Positions 1-7,154 of a DNA stretch of 8,964 bases are shown here, piece by piece (the stretch's first letter is position 1; every line of letters starts with the position of its first letter). The stretch lies in assembly GCA_963632935.1 (NCBI GenBank), contig CAVGWA010000029.1, positions 1 through 8,964 on the forward strand. Direction: 5' to 3'. Source of the stretch: Coprosoma sp963632935. GTDB lineage: Bacteria; Bacillota_I; Bacilli_A; RF39; UBA660. The position numbers were made by a program, and so were the translations under genes. Below the pieces are notes generated by a model. It made no database searches and was not told the origin of the DNA. It saw only the letters and a program-made list of their open reading frames with translations.

Positions 1-67
1 TCTTCTTCTTTTACTTAATTTAATTATATTTTATATATTTTATTCTATTTTACTGAAAGCATATTTT

Positions 68-898
68 TTATCTTGACTTTTTATATATTTTTTTAATCTT
101 TCTTTTAATTTTATAATAATCAATTAAACGTTTCTCACTTTTATAATCCAAATTATCCATATCTACAATTATATCAATAGCATCTTCTAAAGACATACTT
201 TTTAGAAGAACTCTTATTACATTAAATATATTTCCATTGAAATAATCTTCAATCATATTATCTTTATCATCATAAAATTTTTCTATTAAAAGAGCTAATT
301 TTTGATGATAGATATAGGACTTATTGTTATTGTTAAAAAATCTATTATTTAATATTTCAGTATAACCTTCATTTAATCCAATGCCAAAATCACCAATTTC
401 TTTTACATTATAATGGAAGCCATCAATATCTTGTCCTTCTCTAACGGCTGAAGCAACATGAAGCAATTCGTGATACAGTACACCCTTAGTATCTAAACAA
501 ATTATAATCTTATTATCTAAATTTGAATAAACACCCGCATATTTAATATTATCTTTTAGATTTTTTTCAATTTTTAAAGAAACTGAATTTCTTAAAAAAT
601 ATTGTAAATTTGTAAAAACTACTTTTTCTTTTAATTCTTCATAAAAATTGTAAACTTCAGGATTAGATATTTTCATCTGTTCCATATATTTAATATAATT
701 ATCCATTTGTGTTTCATCTTTTTTATAATACATTGGTTTTTCTAAATCTTCATAAGATAAATCTTTTAACTTTTTAGTAAGATCTGCTTTAACCGTTTGT
801 ATATTTATTTTAGTAATTTTATTTGATTTTTCTAATCTATAATTGGTTATAGAGCTAGTAAGAAATTTAACAATTTTTTCGCGATTTATATTTTTCAT
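68..898 (-). CDS. HELLH zinc-metallopeptidase-like protein, family unknown
   Basis: This 276-residue protein is not one I recognise by name. Residues 143-147 read HELLH, an HExxH zinc-binding and catalytic motif. About 30 residues later NEGYTE (176-181) offers Glu177 or Glu181 as a third zinc ligand, the usual gluzincin arrangement. The motif is preceded by a hydrophobic strand (IIICL, 131-135). The N-terminal 100 residues are charged and helical, and the C-terminus is very lysine-rich (KIKRKIKKIYKKSR). No signal peptide or membrane segment is visible, so a cytoplasmic location is likely. The start is supported by AAGGAG at 905-910 and by a promoter just upstream, so the gene is transcribed separately from the ABC operon before it. 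Peptidase activity is inferred from the motif only; substrate is unknown. It could be a toxin or phage-type metalloprotease. Confidence 0.75.
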   Translation of the reverse strand: MKNINREKIVKFLTSSITNYRLEKSNKITKINIQTVKADLTKKLKDLSYEDLEKPMYYKKDETQMDNYIKYMEQMKISNPEVYNFYEELKEKVVFTNLQYFLRNSVSLKIEKNLKDNIKYAGVYSNLDNKIIICLDTKGVLYHELLHVASAVREGQDIDGFHYNVKEIGDFGIGLNEGYTEILNNRFFNNNNKSYIYHQKLALLIEKFYDDKDNMIEDYFNGNIFNVIRVLLKSMSLEDAIDIIVDMDNLDYKSEKRLIDYYKIKRKIKKIYKKSR

Positions 899-904
899 TT
901 TTTT

Positions 905-950
905 CTCCTTAACGGTATGTATATTATACGCATAATTAATTATTTGTCAA
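905..950 (-). promoter_or_regulatory. Promoter and RBS of the HELLH protein gene
   Basis: On the minus strand a perfect -35 TTGACA (945-950) is separated by 16 bases from a perfect -10 TATAAT (923-928). Transcription would start near 916, leaving a leader of about 18 bases containing AAGGAG (905-910). The -35 directly abuts the T-tract of the terminator that closes the upstream operon. Confidence 0.8.
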
Positions 951-974
951 ATAAAAGAAGAGTGATTACTCTTC
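951..974 (-). terminator. Rho-independent terminator of the marR-ABC operon
   Basis: On the minus strand the stem GAAGAGT (968-974) pairs perfectly with ACTCTTC (957-963) around a 4-base loop and is followed by TTTTAT (951-956). The TAA stop of the 773-residue ABC subunit (966-968) lies inside the hairpin, so the gene has no 3' untranslated spacer. The 7-bp stem is AT-rich and moderate in strength. Confidence 0.7.
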
Positions 975-3287
975 AAATTGTGAATTATATAAATTAGAAT
1001 AAAATCCATTTTGTTTCATTAACTCATCATGATTACCTTGTTCAATGATGTTACCTTCTTTCATAACTAATATTAAATCGGCATTTTTAATGGTAGATAG
1101 TCGATGAGCTATTATAAATGATGTTCTTCCTTCTGTTAGTTTGTCCATAGCTTTTTGAACTAATTCCTCGGTTCTAGTATCTACATTACTAGTTGCTTCA
1201 TCTAATATTAGAAATGGTGCATCTTGAAGCATACCACGAGCTATTGTAAGTAATTGTCTTTGACCTGCTGATACGCTTTCATTATCTGATAAAACAGTAT
1301 CGTAACCATCTGGTAATGTTTTTATAAAGTGATCTAATCCAACTTCTTTACATACTTCTTCTATTCTTTCAAATGAAACATTTTTTTGATTATAAATTAT
1401 ATTTTCTTTTATTGTTCCTTCAAATAGCCAAGTGTCTTGAAGAACCATAGTAAATAAATTATGAATATTTTCACGTGTTAATTGTTTTGTTGATACTCCA
1501 TCTATTTTAATGTCACCTGATTTTATATTATAAAATTTCATAAGTAAATTAACCATAGTTGTTTTGCCAGCTCCAGTTGGACCGACAATGGCTACTTTTT
1601 GTCCTGATTTAGCATGGGCTGTAAAATTTTTAATTGTTGGTTTGTCATTTCCATCATATTGGAATACAACGTTTTCAAAGTCAATATTACCTTTTACTTT
1701 TGATTTATCTAAATGTTTTGTTATATTAGACTCATCAGCCATTTCTTCTTCATCTAAAAATTCAAATACTCTTTCACTTGCCGCAGCTGTTGATTGAAGT
1801 GAAGTTGTTGCTTGTGCTATTTGTGCTAAAGGTGAGGTAAATAATCTTACGTATGTTATAAATGCTACTATTACGCCAAATGTAATATGTCCATTTAATG
1901 TAAGCATTGCTCCTACTATACATACAGCAACATAACCAAAGTTACCAATGAATGACATAATTGGTTGCATTAAACCTGATAAGAATTGACTTTTTTTATT
2001 ACTTTCACATACTTTTTCATTATAAATATCAAATTTTTTATTAGCATCTTCTTTACCATTATATGCTTTAACAACATTTAGTCCTGAATATATCTCTTCA
2101 ATGTGACCGTTTAAGTTTCCTAATTGTTTTTGCTTTTCAGTGAAATATTTCTGTGAGTTTTTAAGAATAAATATCATTCCTGTAAATCCAATTAAACTAG
2201 ATATTATTGCAGTTAAGGCTAAAATCCAGTTTGTTATAAACATCATGATTATAGTTCCTACAAATAAAGTTACGCTACTTACAAGTGAAGCTAACGATTG
2301 GTTCATTGATTGAGCTATCATATCAACGTCATTCGTGATTCTTGATAAAATATCACCTACAACATGTTTATCAAAATATTTTAAAGGTAATTTGTTTATT
2401 TTATGTGATATTCTACCACGCAAATTTTTAGCAAATTTATTTGATACATTTGTCATGCATAGTGATTGAATATATGTAAATAAGGCACTTGTTAGATACA
2501 TATATAAAAGTAATAGTGCAATATTTTTAATTTTATTCATATTCATTTTAGGTTCTATTACTTTTTTTACACTTTTTGGTAGTGTATCTAATGTTTTATA
2601 TAGTTTTGTTTCATTGTCTTTTTTACTTAATTTACTTACTGTTTTTAAATAAGTATATTGGTCTTTAGGTGAAATTTTAATACCATCAACAGTTATTTCT
2701 TTAAAGAATATTTTTTGCATATTATCTGATAAATTTATATTTTTTATATCATTTGATGATTTTAATAAATTTATTTTATCTTCATATGTTACATTTATAC
2801 CTTGATATGTACTATCTTTTAAAATGTATTTTAAAATACTTTCAGGAAGATTTGTTAATGAAGAGATGTTACCTTCTTTTATGTTTTGCATAGCTTCTTT
2901 CATTTTTGTTTTATCTTCATTAGATATATTTTCATCAAGCATTATATTTTGAATATTCTTTTGTGATAAATCCATATTTAATATTTCTGGTATCATTTGT
3001 TTTAATTTGTCTTCAGTTAAATTACTGGTAACCTTTTTAGAAAGGGTTTTCATATTGTTTTGATCTACAATTAATCCTTTTGATATTTCATCGGTTAAAT
3101 CAGATAATTTATTGGGCGCGAGTATGGATAAAATGGAACCAAAAATAGCTAATGTGAAAGCAATAATTATTAAAATTTTATATGTATTTAGTTCATGAAA
3201 TAATCTATTAATAGCTGCTTTAAAATCTTTTGCTTTTTCATAAACTTGTCCGTTTCCTGGACCATGTGGTCTATTTTCTCTAGGCAT
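966..3287 (-). CDS. ABC exporter subunit with catalytic site and large extracytoplasmic insert
   Basis: This half-size ABC exporter has 773 residues, against about 580-620 for the family. TM1 is at about 38-57, TM2 at 255-277, and the remaining helices at about 333-375 and 443-485; the nucleotide-binding domain starts at about 535. The NBD has Walker A GPTGAGKT (569-576), Q-loop Gln617, signature VSAGQ (672-676, not VSGGQ), Walker B FLILDE with catalytic Glu697, and switch His728. The partner has the opposite pattern, so this subunit supplies the active ATPase site of a heterodimer, as in the TM287/288 and LmrCD type. The extra length is a roughly 190-residue hydrophilic loop (60-250) between TM1 and TM2, probably outside the cell, built of degenerate ~40-residue repeats. 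Its start overlaps the upstream gene by 8 bases (ATGCCTAG) and has a near-perfect AAAGGAGG at 3294-3301, implying coupled translation. The substrate, drug, peptide or lipid, cannot be read from sequence. Confidence 0.93.
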   Translation of the reverse strand: MPRENRPHGPGNGQVYEKAKDFKAAINRLFHELNTYKILIIIAFTLAIFGSILSILAPNKLSDLTDEISKGLIVDQNNMKTLSKKVTSNLTEDKLKQMIPEILNMDLSQKNIQNIMLDENISNEDKTKMKEAMQNIKEGNISSLTNLPESILKYILKDSTYQGINVTYEDKINLLKSSNDIKNINLSDNMQKIFFKEITVDGIKISPKDQYTYLKTVSKLSKKDNETKLYKTLDTLPKSVKKVIEPKMNMNKIKNIALLLLYMYLTSALFTYIQSLCMTNVSNKFAKNLRGRISHKINKLPLKYFDKHVVGDILSRITNDVDMIAQSMNQSLASLVSSVTLFVGTIIMMFITNWILALTAIISSLIGFTGMIFILKNSQKYFTEKQKQLGNLNGHIEEIYSGLNVVKAYNGKEDANKKFDIYNEKVCESNKKSQFLSGLMQPIMSFIGNFGYVAVCIVGAMLTLNGHITFGVIVAFITYVRLFTSPLAQIAQATTSLQSTAAASERVFEFLDEEEMADESNITKHLDKSKVKGNIDFENVVFQYDGNDKPTIKNFTAHAKSGQKVAIVGPTGAGKTTMVNLLMKFYNIKSGDIKIDGVSTKQLTRENIHNLFTMVLQDTWLFEGTIKENIIYNQKNVSFERIEEVCKEVGLDHFIKTLPDGYDTVLSDNESVSAGQRQLLTIARGMLQDAPFLILDEATSNVDTRTEELVQKAMDKLTEGRTSFIIAHRLSTIKNADLILVMKEGNIIEQGNHDELMKQNGFYSNLYNSQFEE

Positions 3288-5034
3288 CTAATTCCTCCTT
3301 TGAAAGTTGTGAAAGTGCAATTTGTTTATAAACATCACACGTTTTTAATAATTCTTTATGGGTTCCCATACCAACACAATTGCCATTATCTAAAACAATT
3401 ATTTTATCAGCATTCATTATTGTGCCTATTCTTTGAGCTACTATTAAGCTAGTAGCTTCAGATGTATAATCTTTTAATGCTTTTCTTAATGTAGCATCTG
3501 TTTTGTAATCTAAAGCAGAAAATGAATCATCAAAGATATATATTTCTGGATCTTTAGCAACGGCACGAGCTATAGCAAGTCTTTGTTTTTGTCCACCTGA
3601 TACATTTGTTCCACCTTGGGCAATATGAGTTTTATATTTATCATCCATTTTTTCAATAAATTCACTTGCTTGCGCTACACTTGCGGCTTTTTTTATTTTA
3701 TCTATAGCTTTTTCTTTCCCATTGTCACCATAGCTTATGTTATATTCTACATCACCAGAAAACATAACAGCTTTTTGTGGTATATAACCTAATTTATTAT
3801 TTAATGCTTTTTCTGAATAGTCTTTTACATTTATTCCATCAATTAATACTTCGCCTTCTGTTACATCGTAAAATCTTGGAACTAAATTTATTAGTGTTGA
3901 TTTACCAGAACCAGTTGATCCAATAAAAGCAACTGTTTGTCCTTTATTTGCTTTAAATGATATATTTTTAAGCACGTATTCATCTGCATCAGGATATTTA
4001 AATGATACATTTTTAAATTCAACGGTACCTTTTTCTTTTGTTTCTTCATCAAATGTCCCTGGAATTATTTTTTGTTTTGTATCTAATACTTCATTTATTC
4101 TTTTAGCTGAAACTTGGGCTCTTGGAAGTAACATAAATATCATAGCTAGCATTAAAAATGACATAATTACTTGCATGGCATATGAACTAAATACAATCAT
4201 ATTACCAAATAAAGTTATTTTATCTGCTAGAAGTGAATTTTTAATTAAGCTTGCGCCAACAAAATAAATTGATAAAGTAAGTAGATACATTATTAAATAC
4301 ATAACTGGCATCATTATAGAGAATTTTTTTTGATTAAATAATTGTAAATTAGTTAAATCTTCATTTGCTTTATCAAATTTATTTTCTTGATATTCTTCGG
4401 CATTAAATGCTCTTACTACTCTAATTCCAGTTAGATTTTCTCTAGCTATACCATTTAATTTATCTATTAGTTTTTGAACTAATTTAAATCTTGGTATTAC
4501 TAAAATCATAAGCATTGTTATAACACATAGTAAAACTAATATAGCAACGCCTGTTATTGCACTCCATTGCCATGATTTGTTAAGTATTTTTGTTATTGCC
4601 CAAACGGCTGTAATTGGGGCTTTTATTAATAATTGTAGGCCCATTGCAACAAGCATTTCAATTTGTGTGACATCATTTGTTGTTCTTGTTATTAAACTAC
4701 TTGTTTGAAAACTTTTAATCTCTTCAGTATCTAAATTTTGAACTTTATTAAATATTTGTTTTCTTGTATTTTTAGAAAATACTGAAGCAATATGTGCGGC
4801 AAAGTATCCAGCACCTACTGCAAATATTAAACTACCTAAGGCACATAAAATCATATACATTCCATTTTGAATTATATCTGACATTTTACTACCTTCGGTT
4901 TGAACTAATACAGTAATTTCTGACATATAATCGGGTAATTTTAAATCAAGCCATACTTGAAGTACAACTAAGATTACACATAATAAGGCATATATAAATT
5001 CTTTTTTATTTAAATTTTTAAATAATTTTAACAT
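3280..5034 (-). CDS. ABC exporter subunit with degenerate ATPase site
   Basis: At 584 residues this is a normal-length half-transporter with six predicted helices in the first 310 residues and the nucleotide-binding domain after about 335. It has Walker A GSTGSGKS (372-379), Q-loop Gln420 and a canonical signature VSGGQ (478-482). The Walker B end is IYIFDD, with Asp503 where the catalytic Glu normally sits, and the switch His is replaced by Gln534 (VAQR). Those substitutions mark the degenerate site of heterodimeric exporters (TM287, LmrC and BmrC type), so it should pair with the 773-residue product encoded next. Its canonical signature would complete the partner's active site. The start ATG overlaps the marR stop by 7 bases (ATGTTAA), with AAAGGGAG at 5040-5047 as ribosome binding site. 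Substrate is unknown; a MarR regulator in the operon favours xenobiotic or antimicrobial export. Confidence 0.93.
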   Translation of the reverse strand: MLKLFKNLNKKEFIYALLCVILVVLQVWLDLKLPDYMSEITVLVQTEGSKMSDIIQNGMYMILCALGSLIFAVGAGYFAAHIASVFSKNTRKQIFNKVQNLDTEEIKSFQTSSLITRTTNDVTQIEMLVAMGLQLLIKAPITAVWAITKILNKSWQWSAITGVAILVLLCVITMLMILVIPRFKLVQKLIDKLNGIARENLTGIRVVRAFNAEEYQENKFDKANEDLTNLQLFNQKKFSIMMPVMYLIMYLLTLSIYFVGASLIKNSLLADKITLFGNMIVFSSYAMQVIMSFLMLAMIFMLLPRAQVSAKRINEVLDTKQKIIPGTFDEETKEKGTVEFKNVSFKYPDADEYVLKNISFKANKGQTVAFIGSTGSGKSTLINLVPRFYDVTEGEVLIDGINVKDYSEKALNNKLGYIPQKAVMFSGDVEYNISYGDNGKEKAIDKIKKAASVAQASEFIEKMDDKYKTHIAQGGTNVSGGQKQRLAIARAVAKDPEIYIFDDSFSALDYKTDATLRKALKDYTSEATSLIVAQRIGTIMNADKIIVLDNGNCVGMGTHKELLKTCDVYKQIALSQLSKEELDA

Positions 5035-5477
5035 ATTTTCTCCCTTTCTTTTTTTAAATTTATTTTCATTTGGTTTAAAACTAGCAAGAAGGTTTCTAAG
5101 TCTTGGTCTTTTATGTTTTCTTTAAGAGCATTTTCAGTTTTATCTAATACTTGTTTCATTTCATCAAACATTTGATGAGCTTTTTTATTTAACTTAATTA
5201 CTTTTACTCTTGTATCTGTCTTATCTTGAAGTCTTGATATTAAGTTATTTTTTTCCATTGTTTTTAAAACTTCTGAAATTGTTGCTCTTCTAATGTTTAA
5301 AGCTTTTTCTAAATCTTTTTGATATACTTTACCATTATGAAATTTTATATAATGCATTATCTGCATTTGAGTTGGCGTTGGTATATTTTTTTTATCAATA
5401 TTTTTTTCTGAAAAAGCATATCTAACAATTGATTGATTTAAACTTTTTATTTGATATATTATATGTTTTTTGTCCAT
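5028..5477 (-). CDS. MarR-family transcriptional regulator
   Basis: This 149-residue protein has the size and layout of a MarR winged-helix regulator. An N-terminal dimerisation helix is followed by the HTH at about 52-80, with recognition helix around NIRRATISEVLKTME (61-75). The wing follows at about 82-95 (RLQDKTDTRVKVIKL), including the D-x-R pair typical of the family, then C-terminal dimerisation helices. It is the first gene of the operon and overlaps the first ABC gene, so it probably represses its own promoter and hence the exporter, with release by a small-molecule ligand. AAGGAAGG lies just upstream of the ATG. A striking repeated palindrome (5521-5572) overlapping the -35 is the obvious binding-site candidate. 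Repressor rather than activator is inferred from that overlap. Confidence 0.9.
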   Translation of the reverse strand: MDKKHIIYQIKSLNQSIVRYAFSEKNIDKKNIPTPTQMQIMHYIKFHNGKVYQKDLEKALNIRRATISEVLKTMEKNNLISRLQDKTDTRVKVIKLNKKAHQMFDEMKQVLDKTENALKENIKDQDLETFLLVLNQMKINLKKEREKIC

Positions 5478-5504
5478 GTTAAATCCTTCCTTTAGTTCTT
5501 TATA

Positions 5505-5533
5505 ATTTTATTCTTTATTTTATATTTTGTCAA
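5505..5533 (-). promoter_or_regulatory. Promoter of the marR-ABC-ABC operon
   Basis: On the minus strand TTGACA (5528-5533, perfect) and TAAAAT (5505-5510, one mismatch to TATAAT) are separated by the optimal 17 bases. The predicted start lies about 20 bases upstream of the marR ATG. No other convincing promoter is seen within the operon, which fits transcription as one unit. Confidence 0.75.
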
Positions 5534-5572
5534 TAACCTAACAAAATATGTGAAATTTAACATATTTTGTTA
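5521..5572. promoter_or_regulatory. Candidate MarR operator: three half-sites at 20-bp period
   Basis: Three alternating 10-bp half-sites lie exactly 20 bp apart: TATATTTTGT (5521-5530), ACAAAATATG (5541-5550) and CATATTTTGT (5561-5570). The two right-hand copies form a perfect inverted repeat with 13-bp arms (5539-5551 and 5560-5572) and an 8-bp spacer. The two left-hand copies form a 9-bp inverted repeat with a 10-bp spacer, sharing the middle half-site. The left half-site overlaps the marR -35 and spacer, so a bound dimer would block RNA polymerase. Binding by the MarR protein is inferred. Confidence 0.65.
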
Positions 5573-5592
5573 AAAAAAGCCTTATAAGGCTT
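5571..5592 (-). terminator. Rho-independent terminator of the polysaccharide deacetylase gene
   Basis: The perfect 16-bp palindrome AAGCCTTATAAGGCTT (5577-5592) is followed on the minus strand by a run of T (5571-5576 plus flanks). The TAA stop of the deacetylase gene (5591-5593) overlaps the start of the stem. The terminator also separates this gene from the marR operon, and its T-tract meets the operator palindrome. Confidence 0.8.
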
Positions 5593-6424
5593 AATTATTT
5601 ATATGATGATGAATTAAAGGTGTATTATTAGTTATTTTTGAAAATGTATATCCATTATTTTTGCCCCAAGTAATAATGTCTTTTAAACTTTCAGCTGTTG
5701 TTTTTTTTGCTGGTGCATCATGCATTAATACTATGTTTGTTCCACTATGAAGTCTATTTACAACATTTTCATATATTTTTTCTTTTGGCAAGCTTCCTGA
5801 TGCATCTTCAGAATCAACATTCCAGTCATAATATAAATAACCTTCTTCATTTAATTTATTTGTAATTTGTGTGACTATGCCAGGTGAGTATTTTCTAGAT
5901 ACTGTATTAGATGAGCCTCCTGGCAGTCTTGTAATAAAACAGTTTTCATAAATGATATTATATACTTTATTTTTTATATCATTTAAATCATTAAAATAAT
6001 TATCAACTGATGAATATAAATAACTATAATTATGAGTTGATGTATGGAGGGCGACTGTATGGTTTTCTTTTTTCATTCTTATAATATCATTTTTATATTC
6101 TTCTATTTGTTTGCTTGTTACAAAAAATGTGGCTGGAACATTTTCTTCTTTTAATGTATTTAAGATATTTTCAGTTAAATAACTTGGACCATCATCAAAT
6201 GTTAAATAAATTGTTTTATCAGAAATTACTGAAGGATTAATAGCTTTTTTTTCTCCTTCTTTAGGTGTGTATTTTTCTAATTTATAATTAAAAAGAGGTT
6301 TTATTTCTTTAAATTCAATCTTGTTATTTAATATATATAAATATTTTACAAATAAGACTATATTAAAAATTAATACAAAAAACATTAAATAAGGTAATAA
6401 ATATTTTTTTAATGATTTAGCCAT
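5591..6424 (-). CDS. Membrane-anchored polysaccharide deacetylase (NodB domain)
   Basis: With the start chosen here the protein has 277 residues. An N-terminal membrane anchor (about 10-31) is followed by a short linker and a NodB/CE4 domain (about 68-262). All family motifs are visible: MT1 TFDDGP (75-80, base and metal Asp), MT2 HTSTH (127-131, two metal His), MT3 RLPGG (166-170), MT4 DWNVDSED (200-207) and MT5 LMHDAP (233-238). It should act outside the membrane as a metal-dependent deacetylase of an N-acetyl sugar polymer. Peptidoglycan GlcNAc is the likeliest substrate, which in related enzymes gives lysozyme resistance. A longer frame opens at 6502, but its extra 26 residues lack a ribosome binding site and cover a palindrome. 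The ATG at 6422-6424 has AGGTGAG at 6428-6434. A TATAAT at 6441-6446 is too close to leave a normal leader and has no good -35, so the promoter is unresolved. The gene ends in its own terminator. Confidence 0.9.
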   Translation of the reverse strand: MAKSLKKYLLPYLMFFVLIFNIVLFVKYLYILNNKIEFKEIKPLFNYKLEKYTPKEGEKKAINPSVISDKTIYLTFDDGPSYLTENILNTLKEENVPATFFVTSKQIEEYKNDIIRMKKENHTVALHTSTHNYSYLYSSVDNYFNDLNDIKNKVYNIIYENCFITRLPGGSSNTVSRKYSPGIVTQITNKLNEEGYLYYDWNVDSEDASGSLPKEKIYENVVNRLHSGTNIVLMHDAPAKKTTAESLKDIITWGKNNGYTFSKITNNTPLIHHHINN

Positions 6425-6427
6425 AAT

Positions 6428-6434
6428 CTCACCT
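6428..6434 (-). promoter_or_regulatory. RBS that fixes the deacetylase start
   Basis: AGGTGAG on the minus strand sits 3 bases before the ATG at 6422-6424. The alternative start at 6502 has no comparable site. The protein from 6424 begins with a basic stretch and a membrane anchor, as expected for this family. Confidence 0.65.
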
Positions 6435-6490
6435 GATAATATTATACTATTTTTAACGAGAAAAAGCCATTGAGTGTTATAGTAAAACCA

Positions 6491-6528
6491 GGATAAACAC
6501 ATGAGTTTTTAAACTTATGCATTTATCC
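6491..6528. repeat. 38-bp imperfect palindrome upstream of the deacetylase gene
   Basis: Outer arms GGATAAA (6491-6497) and TTTATCC (6522-6528) are perfect. Inside, after a 2x2 mismatch, CATGAGTTT and AAACTTATG pair with one mismatch (a G-U wobble if transcribed left to right). No T-run follows on either strand, so it is not a classical terminator. It lies between the deacetylase promoter region and the recombinase remnant and could be an operator, an old element end or a leader hairpin. Confidence 0.5.
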
Positions 6529-6596
6529 CGCATTAATTTTCCTTTCTTCCTTGACAATTACACTGAAATTATATTATTTATCAAATATTCATTTAG

Positions 6597-6806
6597 TTTT
6601 ATTATCAAAAAACAAATATAAAGCAAATTGGAATACACGATTTTAGACATAGTTGTGCGCCACTTTTAATTAATAGTAGTGCTACTATAAATGTTGTAGC
6701 AAAGTATTTAGGACACACAAAAATAGATGAGACATTAAATACTTATTCTCATCTATTTAAGAATCAATTAAATGAAATAATTAATATTATAGACAAACTA
6801 AATTAA
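6597..6806 (+). pseudogene. Tyrosine recombinase (phage/ICE integrase), C-terminal remnant
   Basis: An open frame of about 69 codons ending at TAA (6804-6806) encodes the C-terminal catalytic part of a tyrosine recombinase. It includes IHDFRHSCAPLL (from 6633), holding the H-x-x-R catalytic box, then LGHTKIDETLNTYSHLF with the conserved Gly-His and the nucleophile Tyr. A family member has about 350-400 residues, so roughly 300 are missing. The frame is closed upstream by TAG at 6594-6596, and there is no start codon or ribosome binding site. Base composition matches the AT-rich left side, so this appears to be an older insertion than the GC-richer DNA to its right. It cannot encode an active enzyme, but it marks the spot as a past integration site. 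Confidence 0.85.
6721..6758. repeat. Perfect 12-bp inverted repeat inside the integrase remnant
   Basis: AAATAGATGAGA (6721-6732) and TCTCATCTATTT (6747-6758) are perfect inverted copies around a 14-base loop. They fall on the codons for the conserved KIDE and SHLF segments flanking the active-site Tyr. No T-run follows. The repeat is real, but it may only be a by-product of codon choice. Confidence 0.45.
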
Positions 6807-6869
6807 AATGGGTACCTAAAACCTACAATACTATTATTAATTCTTCATATAAATGAAAGGATAAATATT

Positions 6870-7154
6870 ATGAATATAACTTATACAAAATGTGGTGATT
6901 ATTTATTACCAAATTTAACACTAGCTAAAAAAGAAAACAAACAATTAAATAAATATGGATTATTAAGATTAGAATATTTAAAGAATAATAAAAAAGTATT
7001 ATATCAAGAATTACTTATGAAAGATAAATTAAATGAACGTCTTTTTTCAGTATGGATTTATGTCAATGCTCCTATCCCACTACTTGAATCTCAGCAGCAA
7101 TTCAATTCATCACAAACTCAACTCCGGCGGCGATTTGGCAGAACTTTCCGATGA
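6870..7154 (+). pseudogene. tnpV: TnpV-like transposon protein, truncated
   Basis: The first ~57 residues match the start of the TnpV family of clostridial transposons as I remember it: ITYTKCGDYLLPNLTL, then KYGLLRLEYLKNNKKVLYQELLMKDKLNERL. TnpV is normally about 115-120 residues and continues with a helical region. Here the match stops near position 7040 and the frame runs on, antisense through the vat pseudogene, to a chance stop at 7154 (residues FSVWIYVNAPIPLLES onward). The start is well supported by GAAAGGAT at 6855-6862, eight bases before the ATG. TnpV function is not established; it accompanies recombinase genes on mobile elements. The break coincides with the composition change, so later DNA appears joined into this gene. 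Confidence 0.75.

Noticed and set aside
1..67. Search for a terminator after the HELLH gene
   Set aside because: Only AT-rich sequence without a stable stem; nothing supportable.
1564..1797. Open frames on the plus strand within the ABC genes (also 3246-3452)
   Set aside because: They are antisense to strongly conserved coding sequence and show no ribosome binding site or family resemblance.
6425..6502. 26-residue N-terminal extension of the deacetylase from an ATG at 6502
   Set aside because: No ribosome binding site, overlaps the palindrome, and the internal ATG at 6424 has AGGTGAG and begins a typical anchor.
6551..6575. TTGACA at 6551 with TATTAT downstream as a plus-strand promoter for the integrase remnant
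   Set aside because: The spacer is only 15 bases and no intact gene follows.
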